Below the pieces are notes generated by a model, which ran no database searches, was not told where the DNA came from, and worked only from the letters and a program-made list of their open reading frames with translations. Below are positions 25,201 through 34,093 of a stretch of 64,000 nucleotides of DNA, piece after piece; within the stretch, counting starts at the first letter, position 1; each line of letters opens with the position of its first letter. Both the position numbers and the translations under genes were made by a program. Origin of the DNA: Pseudomonadota bacterium (GTDB lineage: Bacteria; Pseudomonadota; Alphaproteobacteria; Rhizobiales; Rhizobiaceae); assembly GCA_023451735.1 (NCBI GenBank), contig JAEXYH010000001.1, forward strand, positions 53,860 through 117,859, in the 5' to 3' direction.

Positions 25201-25844
25201 AGCGCTTCAAGCCCGAACTCATCACCGAGATCGAGGACATGCGCAAAAGCTTCCGCCAAATCCTGATCGTTCTCGGCCGACGTGGCGGTCAAAAGCGAAC
25301 GTCGGGCTTCTGCCAGAAGCGCCGATGCCGCGCGATCATCGAGCACGGAAAAATGCCCCGCAACATTGGCCTCCAGCGGAAACTGATGCAGCAACGCTTC
25401 ACAGAAAGCATGAATGGTCTGGATCTTCAGCCCGCCCGGCGTCTCCAGCGCCTTCGCAAAGAGCCGGCGTGCTTCCGAAACCTTCGTCGAATCCGGCTCA
25501 ATACCCTCAATCGCCGCAATCCGCTTGCGCAACTCTTCGTCGGAAAGCACCGTCCATTCGGACAGCCGCTGGAACACTCGGTTCGACATTTCCGATGCCG
25601 CAGCCTTGGTATAGGTGAGGCACAGGATAGAGGAGGGGCGGCAACCCGCCAGCAGCAGCCGGATCACCCGCTGTGTCAAGACATGGGTTTTGCCCGAACC
25701 AGCATTGGCCGAAACCCAGGCAGAGCTTGCCGGATCCGAAGCACGCGATTGCTGCAGCGTGGTCCAGTCGATCCATTGCTTCGGTTCGTCGCCCGTCGGC
25801 AGATGGCCCTCTGCCGGTAGGTCGTCGGTGAGCATCTCACTCAT
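22272..25844 (-). CDS. addA: Double-strand break repair helicase-nuclease AddA
   Basis: 1190 aa. AddA is the UvrD-like helicase and nuclease subunit of AddAB, which processes DNA ends for RecA-dependent repair (the RecBCD counterpart). Visible motifs are Walker A WVSANAGSGKTHVLTQRV, ILCLTYTKAAASEMSNRV (Ia), HILVDEAQDTSPIQW (II), TIFAVGDEKQSIYSFQGA (III), MTVHASKGLEAPVVFLVD (V) and YVGMTRAADRLVV (VI). The C-terminal RecB-like nuclease has GKLVHRML and RVIILDYKTNRKPP. The start is ATG 25844, overlapping the addB stop by 8 bases; ATG 25868 is the alternative. Confidence 0.95.
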   Translation of the reverse strand: MSEMLTDDLPAEGHLPTGDEPKQWIDWTTLQQSRASDPASSAWVSANAGSGKTHVLTQRVIRLLLAGCRPSSILCLTYTKAAASEMSNRVFQRLSEWTVLSDEELRKRIAAIEGIEPDSTKVSEARRLFAKALETPGGLKIQTIHAFCEALLHQFPLEANVAGHFSVLDDRAASALLAEARRSLLTATSAENDQDLAEAFAHVLDLGDEFGLEALLGDIVANRTAIRRFTASAERNGGIGPELKRILGLGPADTEESVAASYWPLPGLSGITLDLYLSLADQSGGAKVTDVAYGLRVVVKEPDPFKRAEHLESIFLTAKGTVKADSSLVAKAMLKPAPELAAAIEAARNHISACRDRLRLIRMFSATKAALTLAARLNEDYEELKRRRSLLDFEDLIARTADLLTRDGVGAWVHYKLDQGIDHILVDEAQDTSPIQWTVIKSLAEDFYSGTSARDTRRTIFAVGDEKQSIYSFQGARPERFAEERSATQKQVTGSGQPFHAIRLPLSFRSTADVLSAVDQVFSLEENAKGLSAIGDAVQHRSNRMGHAGAVDLWDVVAPEVSEQEEDWTAPFDSTPDKAPAAILAARIADRIGEMIGHETVIEKGVERLIEPGDILVLVRKRDAFVNALTRALKRRDNIPVAGADRLRLTSHIAVQDLLALGRFMLLPQDDLSLSALLKSPLFDLSEEDVFEVAALRAENTSAWVQLLHLAEEQPLRFRDAADRLQHLLSLSRLLSPHDLYARILGQYGGRRKFLGRLGTEAGDILDEFLTFALDHETSGLPGLQAFVSTLELESPEVKREQDGGRNEVRIMTVHASKGLEAPVVFLVDSNSKSFIPSHVSKFRLLKTAQGDVPAWLPGKALSNALTSADEERLKTLSEEEYRRLLYVGMTRAADRLVVCGYRGVRDNPDSWQAMIARALSLDEAHCSPATFSGPNGEWGGLKWRLPVTGGSVERAEREEHKVAEKPSLPIDLSRPLPPLKILPRPLSPSGAGMMIDDDADDLIVTSPLFGEKASGSLALQKGKLVHRMLQMLTEFADNERETAAHRYAERAARFWPRVEREKLVGSVMSVLSHRDLAPVFSAHSQAEVSIMGTLALEGQDYAISGRIDRLVELDDRVIILDYKTNRKPPAEAEAVPLTHRAQLAIYREILKPLYPGKQVDCVLVYTESATVITLPVELMSRSLAELKTK

Positions 25845-28800
25845 CGGCTTCACCCTCTCCGTCGTCATCTGCGGTGGACCATTCGGCAACCCGGGCGAGA
25901 TGATCGTATTCGCCACCGAAATCGCCCTGTGCAAACGGCACCAGCCGTGAAGCAAAACCGGCATCACCGCTTCTCAGTTTCAGAACGAATTTTGTCAGCT
26001 GATCGATCGAGTCCTGCGCGAGATCCATTGCGGATTTCGGCTGCCGTTTTGCAGTAGCCGTCGATCCTTCATTGTTCACTCGCTCCGCCTTGAACCGGTC
26101 TCCCGGTCTCAGTCGCACATAGAGAAGATCGCCCGGCCGTTGTACACCCATCGCCTTGAAGGCCCCGGCCTGCAGCGCTGCGGCTTCCAGAGCCAATTGC
26201 GGGTCGAGCAGCGCACGGGCCTGCGACACCGATGGGCTGAGGCCCGTCTTGTAATCGACAATATCGGCATTGCCCGATCCCATCAGATCGATCCGGTCGG
26301 CAATACCGGTCACCCGGATCCCGGCTGCTTCCACCTCGAACCCGGCCCCCGCTTCCGTCACCGTGCTGCGCACATCCGGCGCTCGCTTCTCTTCCCAGTC
26401 CAGAAACGCCTTCGCCACTTCAACGAAGCGCGGCCGCCAGACCCGGTCGATATGCGGCGGCAACTGCTCGGCATCGAACAGCTCCTGGGTGATCCGCATC
26501 ATGGATTCACGTGAAACATTGCTGCCCGGCTTGTGGCCTTCACGTGTATAGCGGTCGATGATCGCGTGATAGAGCGTGCCGCGTTCGGAAGCGCCAGGAT
26601 CCTCGTTGAACGGCGCCAGCGGATCGAGCTTCAGGATACGGCGGGCGTAAACGGAATAGGGGTCGCGCCGCAATCGGCCGACCTCGCTGAAAGAATATTT
26701 TACCGGCTGCAGCTCTGCAGGAGGTCTGGGGGCAGGGCGCTTTGCCGGAGCCTGATTCTCACCCTGGTCGACCAGCGAGGCCCAGTGGCGATAATCCTCG
26801 CCGCGCGCTTTCAATCCGTCAGCGAAAGCCTTGCCCCCAAGCGCCAGCAATCGCTGCAGCCAGCGGGAAGCAACCGTCGGTGTCGCGCCCTGACGGAGCG
26901 AGCGCGAGAAAATCAGGTTGCGCGTGCCGCAGGCCATTTCGAAGTCATGCGCCAGCTGGCCGATCCGCCGTTCCGGCGGTTCCAGCCCCATGTCGGTCTT
27001 CATCGAGCGCGACAGGAACGGATTGTTGACTGTCTGCCCCGGCCACGATCCTTCGTTCAGTCCGCCGAGGATCATCGTGTCGACGCTCTGCAATCGCGCT
27101 TCCAGCGTACCGAAGATGAACACCCGCGGATGTGCGAGCGAGCGCGGCTTCACGGCGCCACCGGTTGTCAGCGCCATGACGATGTCGATCCATTGCGGCC
27201 CGTCCGCCTCGATCTGGCCATCGGTCTCCATCACTTCGCCAAGCAGGCTGGACAGCTGTTCGCCCGCCTCGCCGGACCAGAGCGCGGCAAGATCGCCACG
27301 CTCGTCGACGGCGATCGCCTCCAGAACCTTGCCGGTGCGGATCGCCCATTCCGACAGCGGCAGCTTCGCCGTCAGCCCTCTACCATCGGCACGCCGGTGA
27401 ACGAAAGAACTGACCAGAGGCTCGACCGCCTCCGTGATCCGCCGGGCCACATCGCGCGCCATATCGATCGCATCTTCCGGCAGCGAATTGCGCCACTGCG
27501 GCGTATGGCGCTCATCCTGAAGTGCCGCAAGCCGGGTTTCCAGCATCGGTTCGAGCGTCGAAATATCCATCTCGCCGACACCACCACGCAGCGCCAGAAC
27601 CTCCAGCGCATCGATAGCGGCTCGCAGATCGGCAGCGGGCAGGCCGAGACGCATCAGCGGATGTTTCATCAGGCCGACGATCGCAACCGGATCACCGGGC
27701 CGAAGTGCGGCTTCAAGAAGCAGCTGGGTCAGCGTTCCCTGCGGCGTGCCGGAAAGCGCCGAACCGGCCGAATCATCGGCGAGAATGCCGAAGCGGGCAA
27801 GCTCCGCCGTCACCCGCCGGCCAAGTGCTCGGTCGGGAGTAATCAGCGCCGCCTGTGCAGCATTGTCGTTTCGGCCGGGCTTCTGCAGCGCCAGCCGAAG
27901 CGCGATCGCGATCGCAACTGCTTCCTCGCGTTCATTGGCAGCCTCGATCAGCGACACATCGGCAAAGGCATGTCTAAGCGCCTCGATATCCGTACCATCA
28001 CGCCACTCGCTCCAGCGATCGGTAGCCTTGGCCGGTACCAGCGCCTGTGAGATCGCGGCAGCCCGAAATGCAAGATCGACTGGTACCTCTCCGATAATCC
28101 CGACATCGTCCCGCACCGCGCCGATCTTCTTCAGCAGTTTGGAAAGCCCGAATTGCGAATGGCTGCGGCTGGCGGGATCAGGCTTTCCGTCAAAGCTCTC
28201 TTCTTCGACAATCGCCCATTGGTCATCGGGCATCGATGTGTCGAGGCCCGGAAGCACGACCGTACCGTTCGGCAGCCGGGAAATTGCCGCGATCAGCTCC
28301 GCCGCCGCCGGCACCGAACCTGTCGATCCGGCGACAATCACGGGACCCTTATGCTCCCGCTCACCGATGCGCCGCGCCTCGCTGCGCAGGATGGCGGCGC
28401 GATGTCTGGCAGGGGAGGAGCGTTTCAACTCTTCCAGCCGCACAGGCCAGAAGGCGCTGGCGATCTTCAGAAATTCGGCGGTCAGCTGCCACCACAGCGC
28501 ATGTTCGCCGGTCTGCAGATTGTCGAGATCCGTCCAGTCGCGCTCTTCGGTCTCGATCGCGTCAAGCAGTTCCGCAAGCGCCCGGGCAAGCCAGATCGCA
28601 TCGGCTGGGCTCGCCGGTGCCACGAGCGGCGATTCGGAATGCACGTCGAGCACGATCTTCGGCAGCTGGTTGCGCCAGGCAAGAATAAGCCGCCCAAGCT
28701 CCAGAAGCCGCGACGTCCCGCCGACCGGCAAAGCCAGATCCATCTCTTCCGGCGCCACGAGGTCGAAAAATCCGCTGTCGTCATCCGTCTCTCCCAGTGG

Positions 28801-29040
28801 CCGGATCACCGGCAGAATGGCAGCCCGCCCACCGAGCAGGTCGACGAATTCCGAGCGCAGCACGCGGGCGGAACGCCGCGTCGGCACAAAGATCGTCACA
28901 TCTGCCAGAGACAGCGGATCGGAAGGGTTGTAGCGAAAATCCTCGTTCAGCTGGCCATCGCAAAGTGCGGCGGCAAGCGTCTTGAGGAATGGCACGCCCG
29001 ATGGGATCGAAAACAGTCGCTTCTGCCGGGCATCAGACAT
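25837..29040 (-). CDS. addB: Double-strand break repair protein AddB (alphaproteobacterial type)
   Basis: 1067 aa. This is the second helicase-like/nuclease subunit of AddAB. The N-terminal SIPSGVPFLKTLAAAL takes the degenerate Walker A place and has no GKT. NEGSWPGQTVNNPFLSRSM and LIFSRSLRQGATPTVASRWL are typical mid-protein motifs. The C-terminal nuclease domain has ERGTLYHAIIDRYT and DIVDYKTGLSPS. I find only two Cys in the protein, so the four-Cys iron-sulfur cluster of Bacillus AddB is absent. It starts 4 bases after murU ends and overlaps addA; a parS-like site lies inside at 26503. Confidence 0.94.
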   Translation of the reverse strand: MSDARQKRLFSIPSGVPFLKTLAAALCDGQLNEDFRYNPSDPLSLADVTIFVPTRRSARVLRSEFVDLLGGRAAILPVIRPLGETDDDSGFFDLVAPEEMDLALPVGGTSRLLELGRLILAWRNQLPKIVLDVHSESPLVAPASPADAIWLARALAELLDAIETEERDWTDLDNLQTGEHALWWQLTAEFLKIASAFWPVRLEELKRSSPARHRAAILRSEARRIGEREHKGPVIVAGSTGSVPAAAELIAAISRLPNGTVVLPGLDTSMPDDQWAIVEEESFDGKPDPASRSHSQFGLSKLLKKIGAVRDDVGIIGEVPVDLAFRAAAISQALVPAKATDRWSEWRDGTDIEALRHAFADVSLIEAANEREEAVAIAIALRLALQKPGRNDNAAQAALITPDRALGRRVTAELARFGILADDSAGSALSGTPQGTLTQLLLEAALRPGDPVAIVGLMKHPLMRLGLPAADLRAAIDALEVLALRGGVGEMDISTLEPMLETRLAALQDERHTPQWRNSLPEDAIDMARDVARRITEAVEPLVSSFVHRRADGRGLTAKLPLSEWAIRTGKVLEAIAVDERGDLAALWSGEAGEQLSSLLGEVMETDGQIEADGPQWIDIVMALTTGGAVKPRSLAHPRVFIFGTLEARLQSVDTMILGGLNEGSWPGQTVNNPFLSRSMKTDMGLEPPERRIGQLAHDFEMACGTRNLIFSRSLRQGATPTVASRWLQRLLALGGKAFADGLKARGEDYRHWASLVDQGENQAPAKRPAPRPPAELQPVKYSFSEVGRLRRDPYSVYARRILKLDPLAPFNEDPGASERGTLYHAIIDRYTREGHKPGSNVSRESMMRITQELFDAEQLPPHIDRVWRPRFVEVAKAFLDWEEKRAPDVRSTVTEAGAGFEVEAAGIRVTGIADRIDLMGSGNADIVDYKTGLSPSVSQARALLDPQLALEAAALQAGAFKAMGVQRPGDLLYVRLRPGDRFKAERVNNEGSTATAKRQPKSAMDLAQDSIDQLTKFVLKLRSGDAGFASRLVPFAQGDFGGEYDHLARVAEWSTADDDGEGEADE
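26503..26518. other. parS-like site 2 (inside addB)
   Basis: GGATTCACGTGAAACA, identical to site 1 at 21850 and 14 of 16 to the parS consensus; it falls in coding sequence, which is common for parS. Confidence 0.6.
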
Positions 29041-29043
29041 GGA

Positions 29044-29784
29044 TCAGACCTCTGCGGTATGGCGGGCAATCACGGCCTCGGCCTCGGGCAGCGCCTCGGG
29101 CGTGCCGACGGTAATCCATTCGCCATCCATCACAAGACCGAAAAGCCGGCCTTTTTTGATCGCCCTGTCGAAATAGATGTTCAGATTGAATGCATCATCC
29201 GGCGCGTCTTCAAGCAGAGAGGAATGCAAAACGATCGCACCGGCGTAAACGACCGGATTGTCACCCTCGACATATCGGCTCAGCCGTCCATCCGCATCGA
29301 GCTGAAAGTCCTTTTTGCCGTTATGGCCTGTGGTGCGGCCCAGCGGCACGCAGAGCAGCGCCATGTCCATCCGCTCGGGATCGAAGAATCCGGCTAACTG
29401 CTGGAGATTGGTAGGGGTGTCTGGCATCTCGCCAATCCAGAAAAGATCGGCATTCATCACATAGACGATGCCGGGATCGAGCAATGCGAGACCCTTCTTC
29501 AGCCCGCCGCCGGAATTCATCAGTGCAGCGCGTTCGTCGGAAATGATGATGTCAAGCCGCGGATAGGCGGCAAGATGCGCTTCCATCCGGTCGGCGAAAT
29601 GATGCACGTTGACGACGGCGCGGGTGACGCCCGCATCCGCCAGCGCATCGAGCCCGTAATCGATCATCGGCTTGCCGGCGATCGGCACAAGCGGCTTCGG
29701 CATCGTATCGGTAATGGGTTTCAGCCGCGTGCCAAGCCCGGCGGCAAGCACGACGGCCTGCGTGATTGGAGCCAATGTCATCAT
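29044..29784 (-). CDS. murU: Nucleotidyltransferase, probable N-acetylmuramate alpha-1-phosphate uridylyltransferase
   Basis: 246 aa. The NTP-transferase signature QAVVLAAGLGTRLKPITDTM-PKPLVPIAGKP starts the protein, with the metal-binding MNADLFW further on. Because the gene directly follows a TsaE-AmgK fusion, the best assignment is MurU, which makes UDP-MurNAc from MurNAc-1-P in peptidoglycan recycling that bypasses MurA. A mannose-1-phosphate guanylyltransferase-type activity is the alternative. The start is ATG 29784 or 29781. It is 12 bases from the upstream gene and 3 from addB. Confidence 0.85.
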   Translation of the reverse strand: MMTLAPITQAVVLAAGLGTRLKPITDTMPKPLVPIAGKPMIDYGLDALADAGVTRAVVNVHHFADRMEAHLAAYPRLDIIISDERAALMNSGGGLKKGLALLDPGIVYVMNADLFWIGEMPDTPTNLQQLAGFFDPERMDMALLCVPLGRTTGHNGKKDFQLDADGRLSRYVEGDNPVVYAGAIVLHSSLLEDAPDDAFNLNIYFDRAIKKGRLFGLVMDGEWITVGTPEALPEAEAVIARHTAEV

Positions 29785-29796
29785 CGAATGCCGTCT

Positions 29797-31323
29797 TTAT
29801 GATTCGGGGAATTCTATTCCAGCCCGCACGCACCAATCGCGCAAGGGGGCAAGCGCCTCATGGGCAAGCGCCGTGGAAAGGTGGCGGAGCGTCCGCGGCA
29901 TGTGCTTCAGGTAATGCGGAACACCGTCGCGCTCCTTCAGTCGTACCCATAACCCGACAAGCTTGCAGTTCCGCTGCGCCGCCATGATCGCCCATGATTT
30001 CAGAAAACGGGTTTCGTCGAAAGCTCCGGGAGGAGAACTCAGCGAGCGGCGAAGCGTCAGATAGTCAATCATCATCTGGTCGGCGAGCGCCTTCGGGATA
30101 TCGACACGAGCATCCTGCACGATCGAGGCGAGATCGTAGGCGGTCGGCCCGATCATCGCATCCTGAAAATCGATCAGCCCGACACGGCGCACACCGGTTT
30201 GCTGTGGCTGCCAGATGATATTGGGCGAATGGAAATCGCGCAGCAGCAGGTTCTTTTCGGCGCTTGTCAGTTCGCCGATCAGCCCGTCCCAGATCGACTG
30301 ATAATCCTGCCGCTCTTCCTCGCTCGGCTGTGCGCCACGCTTCCACGGCAGATACCAGTCGAGCAGCAGCCGCGCTTCCATCTTCATCGCTGTGGGATCG
30401 AAATCCGGCACGTGGTGGATATGGCCAGTGTCTAACGGCAGGTCCTGCCGCATCGCATGGCTGTGCAGGTATGCGAGACAGACGACGCTTTCGCGATAGC
30501 GATCCTCGATCGGCCCGCCATTTTCGTCGAGCACGCCCTCGCTCCCGAGATTTTCGAGAAGCAGGATGCCCTGATCGTAATCGACCTCCAGCACTTCCGG
30601 CGCCGTCAGGCCGATATCGCGCAGATAATGCGAAATCGCCACGAAGGGATAGGCATCCTCGGCAATATGGGCGACCTTGGGATAGGGTTTCCCGTCCAGC
30701 ACCGGCGGACCTTCCGGCCGTTTCGGCCAGTCCATCAGGACCAGGATTTCGCCCGCCTGCGTCGCAACACTCTCATAAGCCCGCATCGAGGCGTCGCCAG
30801 TCAGAAACCGCCGGGTCGCACCGGCATAGCCATGTGTATTGAGAAATTCGCGGATCGCCAGCACACGGCGGATGCGCGAAAGGGCAGGGGCCGGTGCCGT
30901 GATCGTCACGCGCCGTCCCGTACCCCCATGCTCCAGCTTCATCACAATGCGGTCGACGGGCAGGAGGTCTCCACCCATTTCAGGCCACTCGACAAGGCAG
31001 ATGCCGGAAAGGAGTGCTTCGTCGAAACCGAGTTCGTCCAGCTCGGACGAATCACCGAGACGATAGAGATCGAAATGCGCAATCGGGATGCGCAGGTCCT
31101 CATAGGACTGGACAAGCGTAAAAGTCGGGCTCGGTACCTCAAGATCGGCATCGTCGGCCATGGCTCGGATCAGCGCCCGCGCAAAGGTCGATTTTCCCGC
31201 TCCGAGATCGCCGGAAAGCGCAACGCAGTCCCCCGGCTTCAGCGCTAGGGCCAGGTCCTCGCCGAATTCGATCGTATCTCGTTCTTCGGAAAGGATCAGG
31301 GTCAGCGCCTGGCCGTCACTCAT
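29797..31323 (-). CDS. tsaE-amgK: Fusion of TsaE (t6A synthesis ATPase) and AmgK-like sugar kinase
   Basis: 508 aa, two domains. Residues 1 to about 155 are TsaE, the ATPase of the tRNA t6A complex: LSGDLGAGKSTFARALIRAM, EVPSPTFTLVQSYE, HFDLYRLGD and CLVEWPEMGGDLLP. Residues from about 170 to 508 are an aminoglycoside-phosphotransferase-fold kinase with LLLRDFHSPNIIW and VGLIDFQDAMIGPTAYDLAS, matching AmgK, the anomeric MurNAc/GlcNAc kinase. The fusion joins an essential tRNA-modification enzyme to cell-wall recycling; murU follows. Its stop is read in one frame with no break. The start at 31323 overlaps the divL stop by 4 bases. Confidence 0.92.
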   Translation of the reverse strand: MSDGQALTLILSEERDTIEFGEDLALALKPGDCVALSGDLGAGKSTFARALIRAMADDADLEVPSPTFTLVQSYEDLRIPIAHFDLYRLGDSSELDELGFDEALLSGICLVEWPEMGGDLLPVDRIVMKLEHGGTGRRVTITAPAPALSRIRRVLAIREFLNTHGYAGATRRFLTGDASMRAYESVATQAGEILVLMDWPKRPEGPPVLDGKPYPKVAHIAEDAYPFVAISHYLRDIGLTAPEVLEVDYDQGILLLENLGSEGVLDENGGPIEDRYRESVVCLAYLHSHAMRQDLPLDTGHIHHVPDFDPTAMKMEARLLLDWYLPWKRGAQPSEEERQDYQSIWDGLIGELTSAEKNLLLRDFHSPNIIWQPQQTGVRRVGLIDFQDAMIGPTAYDLASIVQDARVDIPKALADQMMIDYLTLRRSLSSPPGAFDETRFLKSWAIMAAQRNCKLVGLWVRLKERDGVPHYLKHMPRTLRHLSTALAHEALAPLRDWCVRAGIEFPES

Positions 31324-33887
31324 TCAGCGGCAACCGAGTGAAACGAGGAGCTGGCAGGAATGCGGCAAGTGACCGTCGTTCCTTCACCGGCCCGGCTGTC
31401 GATCGCGACATCGCCATTGTGCAGGTGAACAAAACTTTCGACGATCGAAAGGCCTAGACCCGCGCCACTGCGCTTGCCGTCCTTGGCCTGCGCCTTGAAC
31501 CGGTCGAACACCGTCTTGAGCATATCCGGCGGAATGCCGGGGCCGCGGTCGCGCACCGAGAAGAACACGTTCGCTGGATCGCGCCAGCAGTTGAGCGTGA
31601 TCGTCGAGTTTTCCGGCGAAAAGTTCGTCGCATTGGTCAGAAGCTTGATGAGGATCTGCTTCAGCCGCTGCTGGTCCGCCACGATCGTGCCCATGCCGGC
31701 GGGCGCGATGATTTCCAGCGTCATGTTGTTTTCCTGCAGCCGGTCGGCGATCTGCATCGCCACGTCGTCCAGCAGGTCCTCGATCGCCAGCTCCGAATAG
31801 TTGAGCTCCATGATGCCGGCATCGACGGTGGCAAGATCCAGAATGTCGTTGACGATCGTCAGCAGAACCGAAGACGAGGTCGAGATATGGTCGATATACT
31901 CGGCCTGCCGATCGTTCAGCGTGCCGATTCCCGGCGTTTTCAGGAGATCGGTGAAGCCGATGATATTGGTCAGCGGCGAGCGCAGTTCGTAGGAAACGTG
32001 CTGGACGAAATCGTTCTTCAGTTCGTCGGCCTTGCGCAGCGCCTCGTTCTTTTCCTTCAGCGCCTTTTCAGCCTGCACGCTGGCCGTCTTGTCGACAAAG
32101 GTCAGCATTGTCTGCGCGTTCGGCAGAGGCGTGACCGCGTAGTCGAGGATCAGCCCCGAATAAAGCTCGAAAGTGCCGTCGAGTGTCGGCCTCTCGTCAT
32201 CGAAGGCGGTGAGCGCCTGCGCAAACCTGCGCCAGCCGTCCGGTTCGGCATACGAAGACGCACATGCAGCCTCGATCGTCTTGATATGGGTGCCGGGTTC
32301 CGCCTGCTCGGCAGTAATGCCCCAGAGCGCACGGAAGGCAGGGTTGGAAAGCCGGATACGGCCATCGGGACCGAACACCGCAACACCTTCGGTCAGGTGG
32401 TCGATCGTTTCGCCCTGGACTTGGACCAGCGTATTGTAGCGCGCCTCGAGATCGACCTGTTCGGTCAGGTTCTCGAACACCCAGGTCGCTCCGCCCTGCG
32501 GGTGAGCCGTGGCGATGACGCGCAGTGTCTGGCCGTTCGGCAGGTGCCAGGTATCTGTCTTCGTATCGAGAGACTGGTAGACGGCGAGCGCCGTGTCCTT
32601 CCAGTTTCGCCAGTTCAGCTGCTCCGGCAGTTTTCCGATCGTACGCAGCCGGTCCAGAAGTTCACTGTTATCCGGCTTCGATTCGAGGAATGGCAGATCC
32701 AGATCCCAGAGCTGCATGAAGGCCTGATTGTAGAATTGCAGCCGGCGCTTGCTGTCGAAGATGGCGACCGGAGTGGCGAGATGATCGAGCGTTTCGGCGT
32801 GGCTTTTCAGCGTACGCTTCAATTCCTCGCGCACGGTCTCTGCCTCCGACACATCGATCGCCATGCCAGCGGAACCGTCCGTGGTGACCACGTCGACCAC
32901 GTCGAGCACTGTGCGATTGCCGTGAACGACGGTCGAAAGCCGGTCATGGTATGGCGATGTGACGGTAGCTTTGGCCTTGATCATTTCGCGGCTGACGGTG
33001 CCGAGCAATTCCCGGCCTTCCTCGACTGCCCGCGTGGAGCTCACCGCATCGACAGCTTCGCCATAGGCATGGTTGACCCAGGCGAGTTTCCCTTGCGCAT
33101 CACGGCGCCAGACCGGTTGTTCGATCGTGTCCAGCAGCGATTCGAACATCGAGATCGAGCTTCCCAGTCGATCGCGCTCAATCTTCAGTTCGGCAAGTTC
33201 GGCCCTCAGATTGTTGAGCGCGAGGAAGCGGACGAATGCCTTGCCGCCTGAAACCCGGCCCTGAACCTCAAGCACCTCGTCTCTGGCGGTCTCGATCACC
33301 ATGTCGAAGCTTCGCGCATGGCTCCTGAGCTCGTCGATAGCCTTTTCGAGTTCCGCAGCGGAGCCGGGGCGAAGCCAGCGACCGAAGGCGAGAAAATCGC
33401 GGTCCGCCTGCGGAGCACCGGTCTCGACAGGCAGGTGACCCAGGAATTCGGCCTTTGAAGATCCGCTTTCCCACACGACGATCCGCCGGTTCTTGTCGGC
33501 GATCAGCGCCTCATATTTCGAGATCCGCTGCTGCGCTTCCGACAGCGCGCCACGCATTTCTTCCGTCTCGATTTCCATATTGCCGCGCTGGCGAACGAGC
33601 CAGACGGTGGAAAGAAGCGCTGCACCCAGTGCACCGAGAATGACGGAAGATACGATGACCTGTGCCGAGGAAAACAGCTGGGATGCCGTTTCTTCCTGCG
33701 CCAAGGCAGCCGTTGGCAATGCGATCAGCGCCGTTCCGGAAAGAAGGGACCGGGCGATCTGCGTAAGCCGGATATAGGTTCTTCTGCCGTATCCGCTGTT
33801 CACGGGATACGGGTTTCCAAAAGCGCGAATGCGCAAGCCAGAAACTGGATCGGCCTGCTTTGACAGGCTCGTTTTTTTTACCGCCAT
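31320..33887 (-). CDS. divL: DivL-type PAS pseudo-histidine kinase (Tyr at the phosphoacceptor site)
   Basis: 855 aa. An N-terminal membrane region (ARSLLSGTALIALPTAALAQ and VIVSSVILGALGAALLSTVW) is followed by a coiled-coil stretch, several PAS-like domains (about residues 230-610), the dimerisation helix and a full HATPase domain (LLTNATNFSP, RDRGPGIPPDM, GAGLGLSIVES). The H-box reads FVQHVSYELRSPLTNI: Tyr633 replaces the His, the hallmark of Caulobacter DivL, which sits at the same distance from the C-terminus. DivL controls CckA and thus CtrA in the cell cycle. ATG 33887 is chosen; the frame opens upstream to 33935. Confidence 0.93.
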   Translation of the reverse strand: MAVKKTSLSKQADPVSGLRIRAFGNPYPVNSGYGRRTYIRLTQIARSLLSGTALIALPTAALAQEETASQLFSSAQVIVSSVILGALGAALLSTVWLVRQRGNMEIETEEMRGALSEAQQRISKYEALIADKNRRIVVWESGSSKAEFLGHLPVETGAPQADRDFLAFGRWLRPGSAAELEKAIDELRSHARSFDMVIETARDEVLEVQGRVSGGKAFVRFLALNNLRAELAELKIERDRLGSSISMFESLLDTIEQPVWRRDAQGKLAWVNHAYGEAVDAVSSTRAVEEGRELLGTVSREMIKAKATVTSPYHDRLSTVVHGNRTVLDVVDVVTTDGSAGMAIDVSEAETVREELKRTLKSHAETLDHLATPVAIFDSKRRLQFYNQAFMQLWDLDLPFLESKPDNSELLDRLRTIGKLPEQLNWRNWKDTALAVYQSLDTKTDTWHLPNGQTLRVIATAHPQGGATWVFENLTEQVDLEARYNTLVQVQGETIDHLTEGVAVFGPDGRIRLSNPAFRALWGITAEQAEPGTHIKTIEAACASSYAEPDGWRRFAQALTAFDDERPTLDGTFELYSGLILDYAVTPLPNAQTMLTFVDKTASVQAEKALKEKNEALRKADELKNDFVQHVSYELRSPLTNIIGFTDLLKTPGIGTLNDRQAEYIDHISTSSSVLLTIVNDILDLATVDAGIMELNYSELAIEDLLDDVAMQIADRLQENNMTLEIIAPAGMGTIVADQQRLKQILIKLLTNATNFSPENSTITLNCWRDPANVFFSVRDRGPGIPPDMLKTVFDRFKAQAKDGKRSGAGLGLSIVESFVHLHNGDVAIDSRAGEGTTVTCRIPASSSFHSVAAE

Positions 33888-34029
33888 GACCGGTGTGTCT
33901 CCGTCCAATTGCCGCTCATCGACAAGACATACCACTTCGCACCTTGCCCGAAGCCGAATGGCCGAGAGGTCGAATCAAGTCCCAAAACAATACGTGTTCG
34001 GCAGAGAGGCGGGAAGGGAAAATGGCAAA

Positions 34030-34062
34030 AAAGAAGCCGCAGCCCTTTGTCAAGGCTGCGGC
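34030..34062 (-). terminator. Rho-independent terminator of ahcY
   Basis: Perfect 9-bp stem GCCGCAGCC (34036-34044) / GGCTGCGGC (34054-34062). On the minus strand it is followed by TTCTTTTTTG. Confidence 0.85.
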
Positions 34063-34093
34063 CACAAGATGTTGTGGATTAACCGGCTAGGTA

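Noticed and set aside
26533..28050. 505-codon plus-strand frame opposite addB
   Set aside because: Shadow of addB caused by high GC in third positions.
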